Source of the DNA: UBA1049 sp964522305
GTDB taxonomy: Bacteria; Bacillota; Clostridia; Oscillospirales; CAG-382
Length of the DNA stretch: 47,392 nucleotides
Direction: 5' to 3'
Assembly: GCA_964522305.1 (NCBI GenBank)
Contig: CAZFVM010000002.1
Coordinates: 1 to 47,392 of the forward strand
Notes under the pieces: generated by a model
Told to the model about the DNA's origin: nothing
What the model saw: only the letters and a program-made list of their open reading frames with translations
Database searches by the model: none
Shown: positions 31,690-39,983 of the stretch, piece after piece
Position numbering within the stretch: the first letter of the stretch is position 1
Layout: each line of letters opens with the position of its first letter
Made by a program: the position numbers and the translations under genes

Positions 31690-32988
31690 TTAGTTTTGTC
31701 TCTTGTCCAAGACCCGCTTTGCTTTGCCTTCGGAACGGGGCAGACTGCCGGGCTCCATCAGCTTTATAGTGGCGTTGATGTTGAGAGCACTCTGGAAGGT
31801 GCCTTCCAGACGTTTTTTTGTGCTTTCCAGCCCTGCCACGGTATCCGAGAACATATCCTCCGTCATCTCCACCTGTACTTCCATTATGTCAAGATTATTC
31901 TTTCTGTCAACCACAATAAAGTAGTTAGGTGCAAGCCCCAGCTCCAATAACACATGTTCTACCTGGGAAGGGAAAATATTGACTCCACGGATAATCAGCA
32001 TGTCATCACTTCTGCCCCTGGGTTTTGTCATCCTCAATGTCGTGCGTCCACAGGAACAGGGCTGTGTGATGAGGGCGCAGATATCCCTGGTCCGATATCT
32101 GATAAGGGGCAAGGCTTCTTTGCCTATACAGGTAAACACCAACTCTCCGTATTCTCCGTCCTCCAAGACCTCTCCCGTATCCGGGTCGATTATCTCGGGG
32201 AAGAAATAATCTTCGTTGATATGCATTCCGTTTTGTTCTTCGCAGTCAAAGGAAACCCCGGGTCCGGCTATTTCGGACAATCCGTATATATCATATGCCT
32301 TGATATCCAAAAGCTTTTCTATTTCTTTACGCATGTTCTCGGTCCAGGGTTCTGCTCCTAATATGCCCGCTCTAAGCTTCAGGCTCTTTGGGTCAACCCC
32401 CATATCCCTCAAAGTTTCGCCGATGAACATGGCGTAAGAAGGGGTGCAACAAATAATATCAGACTCAAAATCCTGTAACAGTTGGATTTGACGCCTGGTG
32501 TTGCCGGAGGAAACAGGGAGCGCCGTTGCTCCCAAATGCTCTGCGCCGTAATGCATCCCCAATCCTCCGGTAAAGAGCCCATAACCATAGGAGATGTGAA
32601 TCATGTCGTCCTTAGTACCTCCGGCACCGACTATTGATCTGGCGGCACATTCCGCCCAGATTTCTATGTCGTGCTGGGTGTAACCCACCACCGTGGGTTT
32701 GCCTGTGGTCCCCGAAGAAGCATGTACCCGGACCAGCTCATCCATGGGTACCGCAAACATACCAAAGGGATAATTGTCCCTAAGGTCGTCCTTGGTGGTA
32801 AAGGGCAGTTTTTTTAAATCATCTATCCCGGTTATATCCGAGGGTTTTATCCCTGCCTTGTCCAGCAGTTGTTTGTAAAAAGGCACGTTGTTGTATGCCC
32901 TTTCCACCATCTTGATAAGGCGCTGGGACTCCACCGCCTTTATATAACTGCGGGTTGCGCATTCGATTTCCGGTCTGTATACAGCCAT
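31690..32988 (-). CDS. paaK: Phenylacetate-CoA ligase (second copy in the operon)
   Basis: An AMP-forming acyl-CoA ligase of 432 residues in the PaaK family, which activates phenylacetate or other arylacetates with ATP and CoA. The ATP loop is HASSGTTGKPTVVGYTQ, later motifs are AYDIYGLSEIAGPG, GEYGELVFT, RYRTRD and GRSDDMLIIRGVNIFPSQVE, and the C-terminal lysine is in EGKAKRVLD. Start at ATG 32986-32988, seven bases after AGGAG; the longer GTG frame overlaps iorB. It lies 16 bases after iorB and before the ACT gene. It is clearly homologous to, but well diverged from, the copy at 35391-36710, so the two probably differ in substrate. Confidence 0.93.
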   Translation of the reverse strand: MAVYRPEIECATRSYIKAVESQRLIKMVERAYNNVPFYKQLLDKAGIKPSDITGIDDLKKLPFTTKDDLRDNYPFGMFAVPMDELVRVHASSGTTGKPTVVGYTQHDIEIWAECAARSIVGAGGTKDDMIHISYGYGLFTGGLGMHYGAEHLGATALPVSSGNTRRQIQLLQDFESDIICCTPSYAMFIGETLRDMGVDPKSLKLRAGILGAEPWTENMRKEIEKLLDIKAYDIYGLSEIAGPGVSFDCEEQNGMHINEDYFFPEIIDPDTGEVLEDGEYGELVFTCIGKEALPLIRYRTRDICALITQPCSCGRTTLRMTKPRGRSDDMLIIRGVNIFPSQVEHVLLELGLAPNYFIVVDRKNNLDIMEVQVEMTEDMFSDTVAGLESTKKRLEGTFQSALNINATIKLMEPGSLPRSEGKAKRVLDKRQN

Positions 32989-33004
32989 ATAAGAACTCCT
33001 ATTA

Positions 33005-33595
33005 TTATATATCACACTGCAGTTCGCAGCCTAACAAAAATGCGTCCTTGTTAACCCCTACGGTCTTCGGAGGGACCGTACAGGAGATTACATCAAGCCA
33101 TGTGTTTATATCAAAATTAAGCTCGGTGGCGACCGCTCCGAGTAAAACCACATTGGCAGCCCGGATATTGCCACATCTTTCGGCAAGTTCAGAGGCGTCT
33201 GCGACTATTGTCCTGATCCCCATAGCTTTAATGGTTTCGATTATATCCACCGGGTATTCCGCGCTCCCCGTTATCACCGGCATGGGGTTAATGGTCTGGG
33301 TGTTTATAATCATGGTTCCCCCTTCTTTGAGGTAGGGAAGCCATCTTGCAGCTTCGAGTTGTTCGAAGGCAATTATTAAATCGGCACCGCCTTTGTCGAT
33401 AACCGGGGAAAATACTTGCTTACCGTATCTGACATAAGTGACCACCGAGCCGCCTCGCTGGCTCATACCGTGGACCTCGCTGACTTTTACATCATAGCCC
33501 TCTTTTATAAAATATCTGCCAAGCAGGTTGGAGGCGAGCAATGTGCCTTGCCCCCCTACCCCGGCGATTAAAATGCTCTTTGTGTTGTTTTCCAT
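33005..33595 (-). CDS. iorB: Indolepyruvate:ferredoxin oxidoreductase, beta subunit
   Basis: The 196-residue gamma-type domain subunit of indolepyruvate:ferredoxin oxidoreductase, which with IorA interconverts arylpyruvates and arylacetyl-CoA using ferredoxin. Typical motifs are SILIAGVGGQGTLLASNLLG at the start, EVHGMSQRGGSVVTYVRYG and LIIAFEQLEAARWLPYL. It starts four bases after the iorA stop and is followed 16 bases later by paaK. The subunit is cytoplasmic and, like IorA, expected to be oxygen-sensitive. Confidence 0.96.
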   Translation of the reverse strand: MENNTKSILIAGVGGQGTLLASNLLGRYFIKEGYDVKVSEVHGMSQRGGSVVTYVRYGKQVFSPVIDKGGADLIIAFEQLEAARWLPYLKEGGTMIINTQTINPMPVITGSAEYPVDIIETIKAMGIRTIVADASELAERCGNIRAANVVLLGAVATELNFDINTWLDVISCTVPPKTVGVNKDAFLLGCELQCDI

Positions 33596-33599
33596 ATCG

Positions 33600-35372
33600 T
33601 CAGTCCCCTATTCTCTTAATAGCGTCAAATCTACAGGGATCCATACAAACCTCACAGCCCACACAGGTAGTAGGGTCTATATATGCCTTTGCTTTGCCCT
33701 CCGGGGTCTTCACCATCATTATAGAGGGACAGCCGACCCGAATGCAAGCCTTACATCCGGTGCATGCCTCGTTATCCACATATAGCGCCGGCGGATGTTT
33801 TACCGTCTTTAGCAAAGCACAGGGGCGTCGAGCTATGATAACCGAAGTCTCCTCCGCCTCCAGCTCCTCTGCCACCACCTTTTTTGTTTCTTCTATATCC
33901 AAGGGGTCTATAACCCTGACCCTGTTGACTCCTATGGCTTTTACCAATGCCTCCAAGTCAACTACATTGGCGGGTTCACCCTTGAGGTTTAGCCCGTTGG
34001 TCGGGTTGTTTTGGTGCCCGGTCATCCCCGTAGTAGAGTTGTCCAATATAATAACCGTGGCTATACCTTTGTTATAAGTGATATCTATCAGTCCGGTTAT
34101 TCCGGAATGTATGAAGGTGGAATCCCCGATAACCGCAATGGACTTTTTGGCTTTTTGTGTACCTAACGCCAGATTGTATCCATGGAGACCGCTGACCGAA
34201 GCCCCCATACAAACACAGGTGTCCATCATGGATAAAGGAGCTTGTGCTCCCAAGGTATAACACCCGATATCCCCGCTGACAAACAACCTCATGGTTCTTA
34301 GCGCGTGGAAAAGTCCTCTGTGGGGACAGCCGGGACAAAGCACCGGGGGACGCGGTGGCACCGGCTGAGAAAACGTTGCAACCTCTGACTTTGTTCCAAG
34401 TGTTTTTTCTGCCACCAGGCTTTGGGAAAACTCCCCCAAAAACCCGAAAAGCTCTTTACCGATTACTTCAACCCCAATCCTTGTACAATGGGTCTGTATT
34501 ATATCATCTAACTCTTCTATAACATATAGCTTTTTTACTTTTTTTGCAAAGGATTTTATCGCTTCTACCGGTAAGGGGTTTACAATCCCCAACTTGAGAT
34601 AACTTGCCTTATCTCCCAACGCTTCCCTCGCATAGACATAGGTGGAACCGGCAACAATAACTCCTATCTCGGGGTCTAAAAAAATCTCTTTGTTTATCCC
34701 CAAATCAAACGCCTTTGTATCCGCCCACAGGGTCAAATCCTTTGTCCGTTGTTCTACCTTTGCGTGTGCCGCCCTCGCCATGGCGGGCATCATTACGTTC
34801 TTTCCCACATTTTTGACGTAAGGGTTGAGGGGCTTGTCCTCTCTGTCGGTCAAGGTCACCAAGGACATAGAGTGGGAGATCCTGGTAGACAACCTAAGCA
34901 AAATCGGGGTGTCGTACTCTTCGCTCAAATCATAGGCAAGTTTTGTAAAGTCAAGACACTCCTGAGAGTCAGAGGGCTCAAGCATTGGTACCTTAGCGGC
35001 GATTGCGTGATGCCTTGAATCCTGCTCGTTCTGGGAGGAGTGCATCCCCGGATCGTCCGCCACTACACAAACCATCCCTGCGTTGACCCCGATATATGAA
35101 GCGGTATATAAAGGATCAGCCGCTACATTCAGCCCCACATGCTTCATGGCAGCAAAGCTTCTTGCTCCTGCGGTGGCAGCGCCGAAGGCTACCTCAAACG
35201 CCACTTTCTCGTTAGGAGCCCATTCGGAATAAATCTCGTCATATTTGCTTATTTCTTCTGTTATCTCGGTGCTGGGTGTGCCGGGATAAGAGGATACTAC
35301 CTTAACTCCCGCTTCGTATACTCCCCTTGCCACTGCAGCGTTTCCCAACAACAACACTTTTTCTTTTTCCAT
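33600..35372 (-). CDS. iorA: Indolepyruvate:ferredoxin oxidoreductase, alpha subunit
   Basis: The 590-residue catalytic subunit. The N-terminal pyrimidine-binding half has LLGNAAVARGVYEAGV and SYPGTPSTEI. The thiamine-diphosphate half begins near CPGCPHRGLFHAL and has GDIGCYTLG, MGASVSGLHG and GDSTFIHSGITGL. The C-terminal ferredoxin domain carries two 4Fe-4S motifs, CTGCKACIRVGCP at residue 537 and CVGCEVCMDPC at 570. In amino acid fermenters it makes arylacetyl-CoA from arylpyruvates; in some rumen anaerobes the reverse, reductive carboxylation rebuilds aromatic amino acids from arylacetates. Neighbouring paaK genes on both sides support either route. It starts 18 bases after the upstream paaK. 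Confidence 0.97.
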   Translation of the reverse strand: MEKEKVLLLGNAAVARGVYEAGVKVVSSYPGTPSTEITEEISKYDEIYSEWAPNEKVAFEVAFGAATAGARSFAAMKHVGLNVAADPLYTASYIGVNAGMVCVVADDPGMHSSQNEQDSRHHAIAAKVPMLEPSDSQECLDFTKLAYDLSEEYDTPILLRLSTRISHSMSLVTLTDREDKPLNPYVKNVGKNVMMPAMARAAHAKVEQRTKDLTLWADTKAFDLGINKEIFLDPEIGVIVAGSTYVYAREALGDKASYLKLGIVNPLPVEAIKSFAKKVKKLYVIEELDDIIQTHCTRIGVEVIGKELFGFLGEFSQSLVAEKTLGTKSEVATFSQPVPPRPPVLCPGCPHRGLFHALRTMRLFVSGDIGCYTLGAQAPLSMMDTCVCMGASVSGLHGYNLALGTQKAKKSIAVIGDSTFIHSGITGLIDITYNKGIATVIILDNSTTGMTGHQNNPTNGLNLKGEPANVVDLEALVKAIGVNRVRVIDPLDIEETKKVVAEELEAEETSVIIARRPCALLKTVKHPPALYVDNEACTGCKACIRVGCPSIMMVKTPEGKAKAYIDPTTCVGCEVCMDPCRFDAIKRIGD

Positions 35373-35390
35373 TTATATACCGCCTGTTTA

Positions 35391-36710
35391 TTATTGATTT
35401 CTCAGGTCAACGACCCGCTTTGCCTTACCGGTAAATCTTTCTATGCTACCCGGCTCAACCAAGGATACCTTTGTTGCGATACCCAATATACTCTTTATCT
35501 TCTCTTGGATTCTGTGTTGCAGGTCCTCTAACTCCCCGTACTTATCCAGTAAAGACCCGTCGATTAGCTCTACCCTTACCTCCAAAGTATCTGCATAATT
35601 CACTCTTCTTACCACCAATTGATAATGGGGGGATATCTCGGTAAATCCTATTATTGCACTCTCGACCTGGGAAGGGAACACATTAACTCCTCTGATCTTG
35701 AGCATGTCATCGCTTCTGCCGATGACTTTGTGCATCCTTGCAAAGGTTCTGCCACATTTGCAGGGTTCGTAATTTATATTAGTGATATCCTTAGTACGGT
35801 ACCTTATCATAGGTATGCCCCGCTTGGTTAAGGCGGTGACAACCATCTCTCCGGTCTCTCCTTTGTCTAAGACAGTACCGGTGGTAGAATCGATAATCTC
35901 ACATAGATAATGGTCTTCGTTGATATGCAAGCCATCTCGATACATGCACTCCCCCGACAACCCGGGTCCGTTTAGCTCGCTCATTCCGTAGTTGTCTGTG
36001 GCAAAAAAGTCGTTACCCCAGCTGTTTTCGATCTGGGTCCTCATCTCGGGGGTGCAACCTTCGCTTCCTAGCAGTCCAAGCTTTAATGAATAACTCTCTA
36101 CGGGAAACTCCGATTGCATCTTCTTTGCCGACTCGGCTAAATAAAGGGCATAAGACGGGGTGGCAACGATGGTGTCAGTCCCAAAATCCCGCATTAGCTT
36201 TAGCTGTTTATCTGTGTTGCCCGAAGATATGGGGACAACGCTCGCACCGATTTTTTCCAACCCGTAGTGCAAGCCCAGAGCTCCCGTAAACAACCCGTAG
36301 CCAAAACATATCTGCACAATACTGTCCTCGGTGGCGCCTACCGCATAACAAAGTCTCGCTACCTGCTCGCTCCAATGGTCTAAGTCCTCTCTGGTGTACC
36401 CCACAACCGTTGGGTTGCCGGTGGTGCCGGAGGAAGCGTGGATCCTTACAATATCTCTTTGGGGGACTCCGAAGAGCCCGAAGGGATAGTTGTCCCTAAG
36501 GTCTTCCTTTGTTGTAAAAGGTATATATTCCAAATCCGAAAGAGTCTTTATTTTTTCTGCCGTTATCCCCGCTGCTTTAAATCTTTTGTGATAAAACTCC
36601 ACGTTTTTGTCACAAAAATCAATCAGGGACTTTAGTCGCTCCAGCTGAAGAGATTCCAGCTGCCCCCTTGCCATACACTCCATCTCGGGGGAAAAGATAT
36701 GTTGATTCAT
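35391..36710 (-). CDS. paaK: Phenylacetate-CoA ligase (first copy in the operon)
   Basis: A 439-residue PaaK-family AMP-forming ligase. Motifs are HASSGTTGNPTVVGYTR (ATP loop), NYGMSELNGPG, GETGEMVVT, RYRTKD, GRSDDMLKIRGVNVFPSQVE and the lysine motif TGKAKRVVD. It opens with NQHIFSPEMECMARGQLESLQ. It sits between the symporter gene (53 nt upstream) and iorA (18 nt downstream). The acceptor pocket cannot be read from sequence; phenylacetate, 4-hydroxyphenylacetate and indoleacetate are the likely options. Confidence 0.94.
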   Translation of the reverse strand: MNQHIFSPEMECMARGQLESLQLERLKSLIDFCDKNVEFYHKRFKAAGITAEKIKTLSDLEYIPFTTKEDLRDNYPFGLFGVPQRDIVRIHASSGTTGNPTVVGYTREDLDHWSEQVARLCYAVGATEDSIVQICFGYGLFTGALGLHYGLEKIGASVVPISSGNTDKQLKLMRDFGTDTIVATPSYALYLAESAKKMQSEFPVESYSLKLGLLGSEGCTPEMRTQIENSWGNDFFATDNYGMSELNGPGLSGECMYRDGLHINEDHYLCEIIDSTTGTVLDKGETGEMVVTALTKRGIPMIRYRTKDITNINYEPCKCGRTFARMHKVIGRSDDMLKIRGVNVFPSQVESAIIGFTEISPHYQLVVRRVNYADTLEVRVELIDGSLLDKYGELEDLQHRIQEKIKSILGIATKVSLVEPGSIERFTGKAKRVVDLRNQ

Positions 36711-36763
36711 TCAAAACCTCGTCTCTTGTCTTTATCCTAACCGCTATACACGGGTCTCGTTAT

Positions 36764-38263
36764 TTAAACAGCCTTTATTTCTTCTTCCTCCGGGTTTGGG
36801 CTTATAAAGGTAACCGCTAATGTCAAAACCAGGGAAACTATCATCGCCAAACAAGCAAAATGAGCACCCAGCCCTGCAACCGGTCCAAACTCTCCTAAGC
36901 TCCAGGACACACCTGTTAGCTTGGCAATAAGGGGTGGAGATGCGGTAACAAAACCGCCTAACATGCCTGTCCAAGCGGCAGCGGTGCTAACTTTCTTTGA
37001 ATACAACCCCACCATGTACGGAGCCAAAAAGCTTCCGGAGATTATCCCCCAGGAGTAGCTCATCATGTCTAAGATAGGGGTCTGAGAATTGGCAATGAAA
37101 TAGGACAACGCCACAAAAACAAGACAAAATATCTTTGTCAACGGTGCGATATTATAGTCTTTTTTCTTTATGATTCTATCCTGCACCAGGTCCATTGAAA
37201 GGGTGGAGGACGCAGTAATGGTAAGAGAAGACAGGGTGGAAACCGATGCTGCTATCAAAAGCACAAAGACCACTCCCAACAATATATCGGATAAGTCAGA
37301 CTTAGATAGTATGTTGGGAATAAGATAATCAGGATCGGAGCCAAGTTCGCTCGCAAAGGTCTCTGAGTTGTAAAAAAGTCTGGACAAGGAACCGATAAAA
37401 TAACCTCCCACCGCTACCACAAAGGCAAAGACCGTAGAGATTATTGTCCCTCGCTTTACTTCCTTATCGTCCTTAATACCATAATATTTATGAATCATCT
37501 GGGGCAAACCCCAGGTACCGAAAGAAGTCATCATTACCAGAGCTCCCAGACCGATAACGCTTACGGTGGATAAGTTGAGTTCTTGAGCCATCCCTTCGGT
37601 GGTCATTCTTCTAATACCTTCGGTAAAGCCTCCGACCTGGCCTGCCCTTACTACCGAGAAAACCAGGGCGATTACTCCCACCAACATTATAAGGCCTTGG
37701 AAAAAATCCGCCTTAAGTGTGGCGGCGTATCCGCCGGTAATTACGATTATAGCCGACAACGACGCAATGACAACCATAGCGATGGTGGCGTCTACATTTA
37801 GTAAAACAGCACTTATACTTGCCAGACCCTTATATACCGAAGCGGAATAAGGGGTCAAAAATATAAATATCACTATGACCGAGAAGAGCTTCATGGCTTG
37901 GCTGCCATAACGCTTGTGAAAATATTGGGGCATGGATTTAATCTCGTTTGCCCTGGTGTATTCCCTGGTCTTCTTCGCCAATACCACCCACGCCAAAAGA
38001 GCTCCGAACAAAGCGTTCCCCAACCCGGGTAATATTCCCCACAGACCGTACCGCCAACCGGTGCCTCCCGCATAGCCCACAAACATGACCGCCGAGAAAT
38101 ATGCGGTGCCATAGGAAAAAGCTGACATCCAAGCGCCGGCGTTCCTGCCTCCGACCGTAAAGTCGTTAATGTTCTTGGCGCTCTTTCTGTTAAAAAATCC
38201 AATAAAGGTGATTATTCCTATGTAACCCGCTACGGTTATCCATATCACTTGTTCTCTTGTCAT
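36764..38263 (-). CDS. Sodium:solute symporter family transporter
   Basis: A 499-residue membrane protein with about 13 helices, of the SSS family (LeuT fold, sodium-coupled uptake). Family marks are GRNAGAWMSAFSYGTAYFSAV after the first helix, GYAGGTGWRYG, the block ITGGYAATLKADFFQGLIMLVG and the later LLIAASVSTLSSLTITASS, whose serines and threonines are typical of the second sodium site. Substrates of the family range from sugars and proline to organic acids. As the first gene before paaK-iorAB-paaK, uptake of an arylacetate is the best contextual guess. Confidence 0.92.
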   Translation of the reverse strand: MTREQVIWITVAGYIGIITFIGFFNRKSAKNINDFTVGGRNAGAWMSAFSYGTAYFSAVMFVGYAGGTGWRYGLWGILPGLGNALFGALLAWVVLAKKTREYTRANEIKSMPQYFHKRYGSQAMKLFSVIVIFIFLTPYSASVYKGLASISAVLLNVDATIAMVVIASLSAIIVITGGYAATLKADFFQGLIMLVGVIALVFSVVRAGQVGGFTEGIRRMTTEGMAQELNLSTVSVIGLGALVMMTSFGTWGLPQMIHKYYGIKDDKEVKRGTIISTVFAFVVAVGGYFIGSLSRLFYNSETFASELGSDPDYLIPNILSKSDLSDILLGVVFVLLIAASVSTLSSLTITASSTLSMDLVQDRIIKKKDYNIAPLTKIFCLVFVALSYFIANSQTPILDMMSYSWGIISGSFLAPYMVGLYSKKVSTAAAWTGMLGGFVTASPPLIAKLTGVSWSLGEFGPVAGLGAHFACLAMIVSLVLTLAVTFISPNPEEEEIKAV

Positions 38264-38305
38264 CGTCTGCTCCTGTATTGTTGTACAACCCTAATAAATG
38301 AAATC

Positions 38306-38311
38306 ATTATA
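38306..38311 (-). promoter_or_regulatory. -10 box for the symporter-paaK-iorAB operon
   Basis: On the minus strand a perfect TATAAT in CAGTATAATGA lies 43 bases before the symporter ATG. The -35 at 17 bases is poor, which might suggest an activator. Confidence 0.45.
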
Positions 38312-38420
38312 CTGTAAAGTTTGTGTTCGGAAACATAAACTGTTTTGCGCTTGGCTATTCCTATTATTATACATAAAAAGAGATTTTAATCAATACATGG
38401 GATTGTAAAAAAGGCTATAA

Positions 38421-38448
38421 TAAAATAGGGCGGTAATAATACCGCCCC
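38421..38448 (-). terminator. Terminator after the AlgX-like lipoprotein gene
   Basis: On the minus strand GGGCGGTA (pairing arms 38440-38447 and 38428-38435) encloses ATTA and is followed by TATTTTATT. It separates the lipoprotein gene from the symporter operon. Confidence 0.8.
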
Positions 38449-38470
38449 AGCTTTATTTTGGTAGTTGATG

Positions 38471-39895
38471 TTATCCCAATATATTAAGGATGTTGTTCTC
38501 GGTAACTATAACCAAGATGTAATCTACAAAGGTCTTGCCTGCGGAGAAATGTCTGCCTGCATCCGTGAGGTTAATGGTGAAGTCCTCACTCTTACCAAAC
38601 ATCATGTTGTTAAAGCGTTCTGCCAATATATCCGTAGACATAAATAAGCCGTCATCCCTGTATATCAGCGCACTGGGGAGATCCTCCCGCCCGGTGCGGA
38701 TAATCATTCTATCCCCTACACCAACAGCGTTCTTTTCTGCCTTGTCATATACGCTGTAGTCAAAAGGTGCGGTGGTGGAATTATATTTCTTGACATCTCC
38801 TATGTTCACCGTACCAAACCCGCTATCTTCGTCGAGACCCATCTTAAGGGAGAAGTTTGGCTGCAAGTCTATAATGTCTTCTACATAATGCTCTGCGGTG
38901 AGCCCAAGATATTCAGCTATGTTGCCGCCTATGGTCTCGATCTCGGTTATTTCGAATTCTTCGAGGGGCCTTGGTGCAGCTGCCGGGAATCTCTTTGCCA
39001 AGAATTCTGCAATCTCGGAATAAACCAGATATCCACCGTATTCGGTAAGGTTGCTGTCGGTGCGACGATATATCTCATACTCTCCGGATTCTTTAGCTTC
39101 TATAAGTTTGTCATACATGTCAATCATGACGGCATCAGTCTGGACCAACGCGTCTGCGATTTGCTTATATCTGGTGGTGTGGGTTGCCCTCTCCAAATCG
39201 GATCCGAAAATATCGGGGTAAATGGAAGTCACATCGGGGATCAGAACATATATAATGTCAACATCCTGCCCGCCTGCTCTGGACTCTATGTTTATTATTC
39301 TGTCGTTTACGCTTTTCTTAAACTTACGCAGTTGGGTCTGGGTCAGTAAATTTTCGCCCATATAATTGTCCAAGAAGGAATCGAAATACATATAGGAATC
39401 CGGCCCTATAGATACTCCAAACCCGTCCAAACGCTTCTCGGCTGTCGCGTTGTAATCTGCGGTAAAGGACAACGGCAGGCTCGGCTCCTTGCCTTCGACG
39501 GTTGCCACAGCCTCTAAAAGGGTTGTGGAAATATTACTTAGGGTTACCTCTGTAATAAAATATCCGTTACGAGAGGTTACCTCTACATGCTCTTTGCCCC
39601 CGTCTATGCTTATGATCGCTCCTTCTTCACAGGTGCCGCCGATGGTTACCAGGTCGGGCGCAATATTAATTATATCGTGAACAACCGGTCTTTCGGTGTA
39701 TCCTTCCGGAGTTTGTTCGTCTTGGCTTACGGTGTTGTCGGATTCTTCCTCTGATATATCAAAGTCTACCACTATCTTAGTGGGATCATTCTCGGTGCTC
39801 CCGGTATCACATGCTGCCAATACCACGGTCAACAACATTATCAATACAAGAGAAATAATTGCCGTAACCCTATAACTATTTGTCTTAGTTAGCAT
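38471..39895 (-). CDS. Lipoprotein with Ig-like domain and AlgX/AlgJ-like SGNH domain lacking catalytic residues
   Basis: A 474-residue surface lipoprotein: a signal peptide with lipobox LAAC (cysteine at 29), an acidic linker to about 70, a small beta/Ig-like domain (about 72-150), then a domain resembling AlgX/AlgJ/DHHW SGNH-type O-acetyltransferases. The match runs through GFGVSIGPDSYMYFDSFLDNYMG, TQTQLRKFKKSVND, YVLIPDVTSIYPDIF, RYKQIADAL and IYRRTDSNLTEYGGYLVYSEI. Active relatives have D-T/H-H-W where this reads DSNL (280-283), and a GDSF-type serine motif where this reads YRDDGLF (412-418). It therefore seems to be a non-catalytic binding protein. The closing DYILVIVTENNILNIL again follows the family. 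Its start shares a 21-nt motif with the ATPase-like gene at 42159-44726. Confidence 0.75.
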   Translation of the reverse strand: MLTKTNSYRVTAIISLVLIMLLTVVLAACDTGSTENDPTKIVVDFDISEEESDNTVSQDEQTPEGYTERPVVHDIINIAPDLVTIGGTCEEGAIISIDGGKEHVEVTSRNGYFITEVTLSNISTTLLEAVATVEGKEPSLPLSFTADYNATAEKRLDGFGVSIGPDSYMYFDSFLDNYMGENLLTQTQLRKFKKSVNDRIINIESRAGGQDVDIIYVLIPDVTSIYPDIFGSDLERATHTTRYKQIADALVQTDAVMIDMYDKLIEAKESGEYEIYRRTDSNLTEYGGYLVYSEIAEFLAKRFPAAAPRPLEEFEITEIETIGGNIAEYLGLTAEHYVEDIIDLQPNFSLKMGLDEDSGFGTVNIGDVKKYNSTTAPFDYSVYDKAEKNAVGVGDRMIIRTGREDLPSALIYRDDGLFMSTDILAERFNNMMFGKSEDFTINLTDAGRHFSAGKTFVDYILVIVTENNILNILG

Positions 39896-39913
39896 TTTCC
39901 GATCCGTTTCTCC
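39893..39913 (-). repeat. 21-nt start-proximal motif, copy 1
   Basis: On the minus strand the bases GGAGAAACGGA, T, CG, G, AAAATG end exactly at the start codon of the lipoprotein gene. The same sequence with two changes precedes the ATPase-like gene (44724-44744). The GGAG lies 14 bases from the ATG, too far for a standard ribosome site. Confidence 0.7.
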
Positions 39914-39983
39914 AACGAAGTTGTAATCAAAAGAAAGGACATGGCCGTTTATCGTTGGCTAAACGGCCTATCCAATTAGTCTA

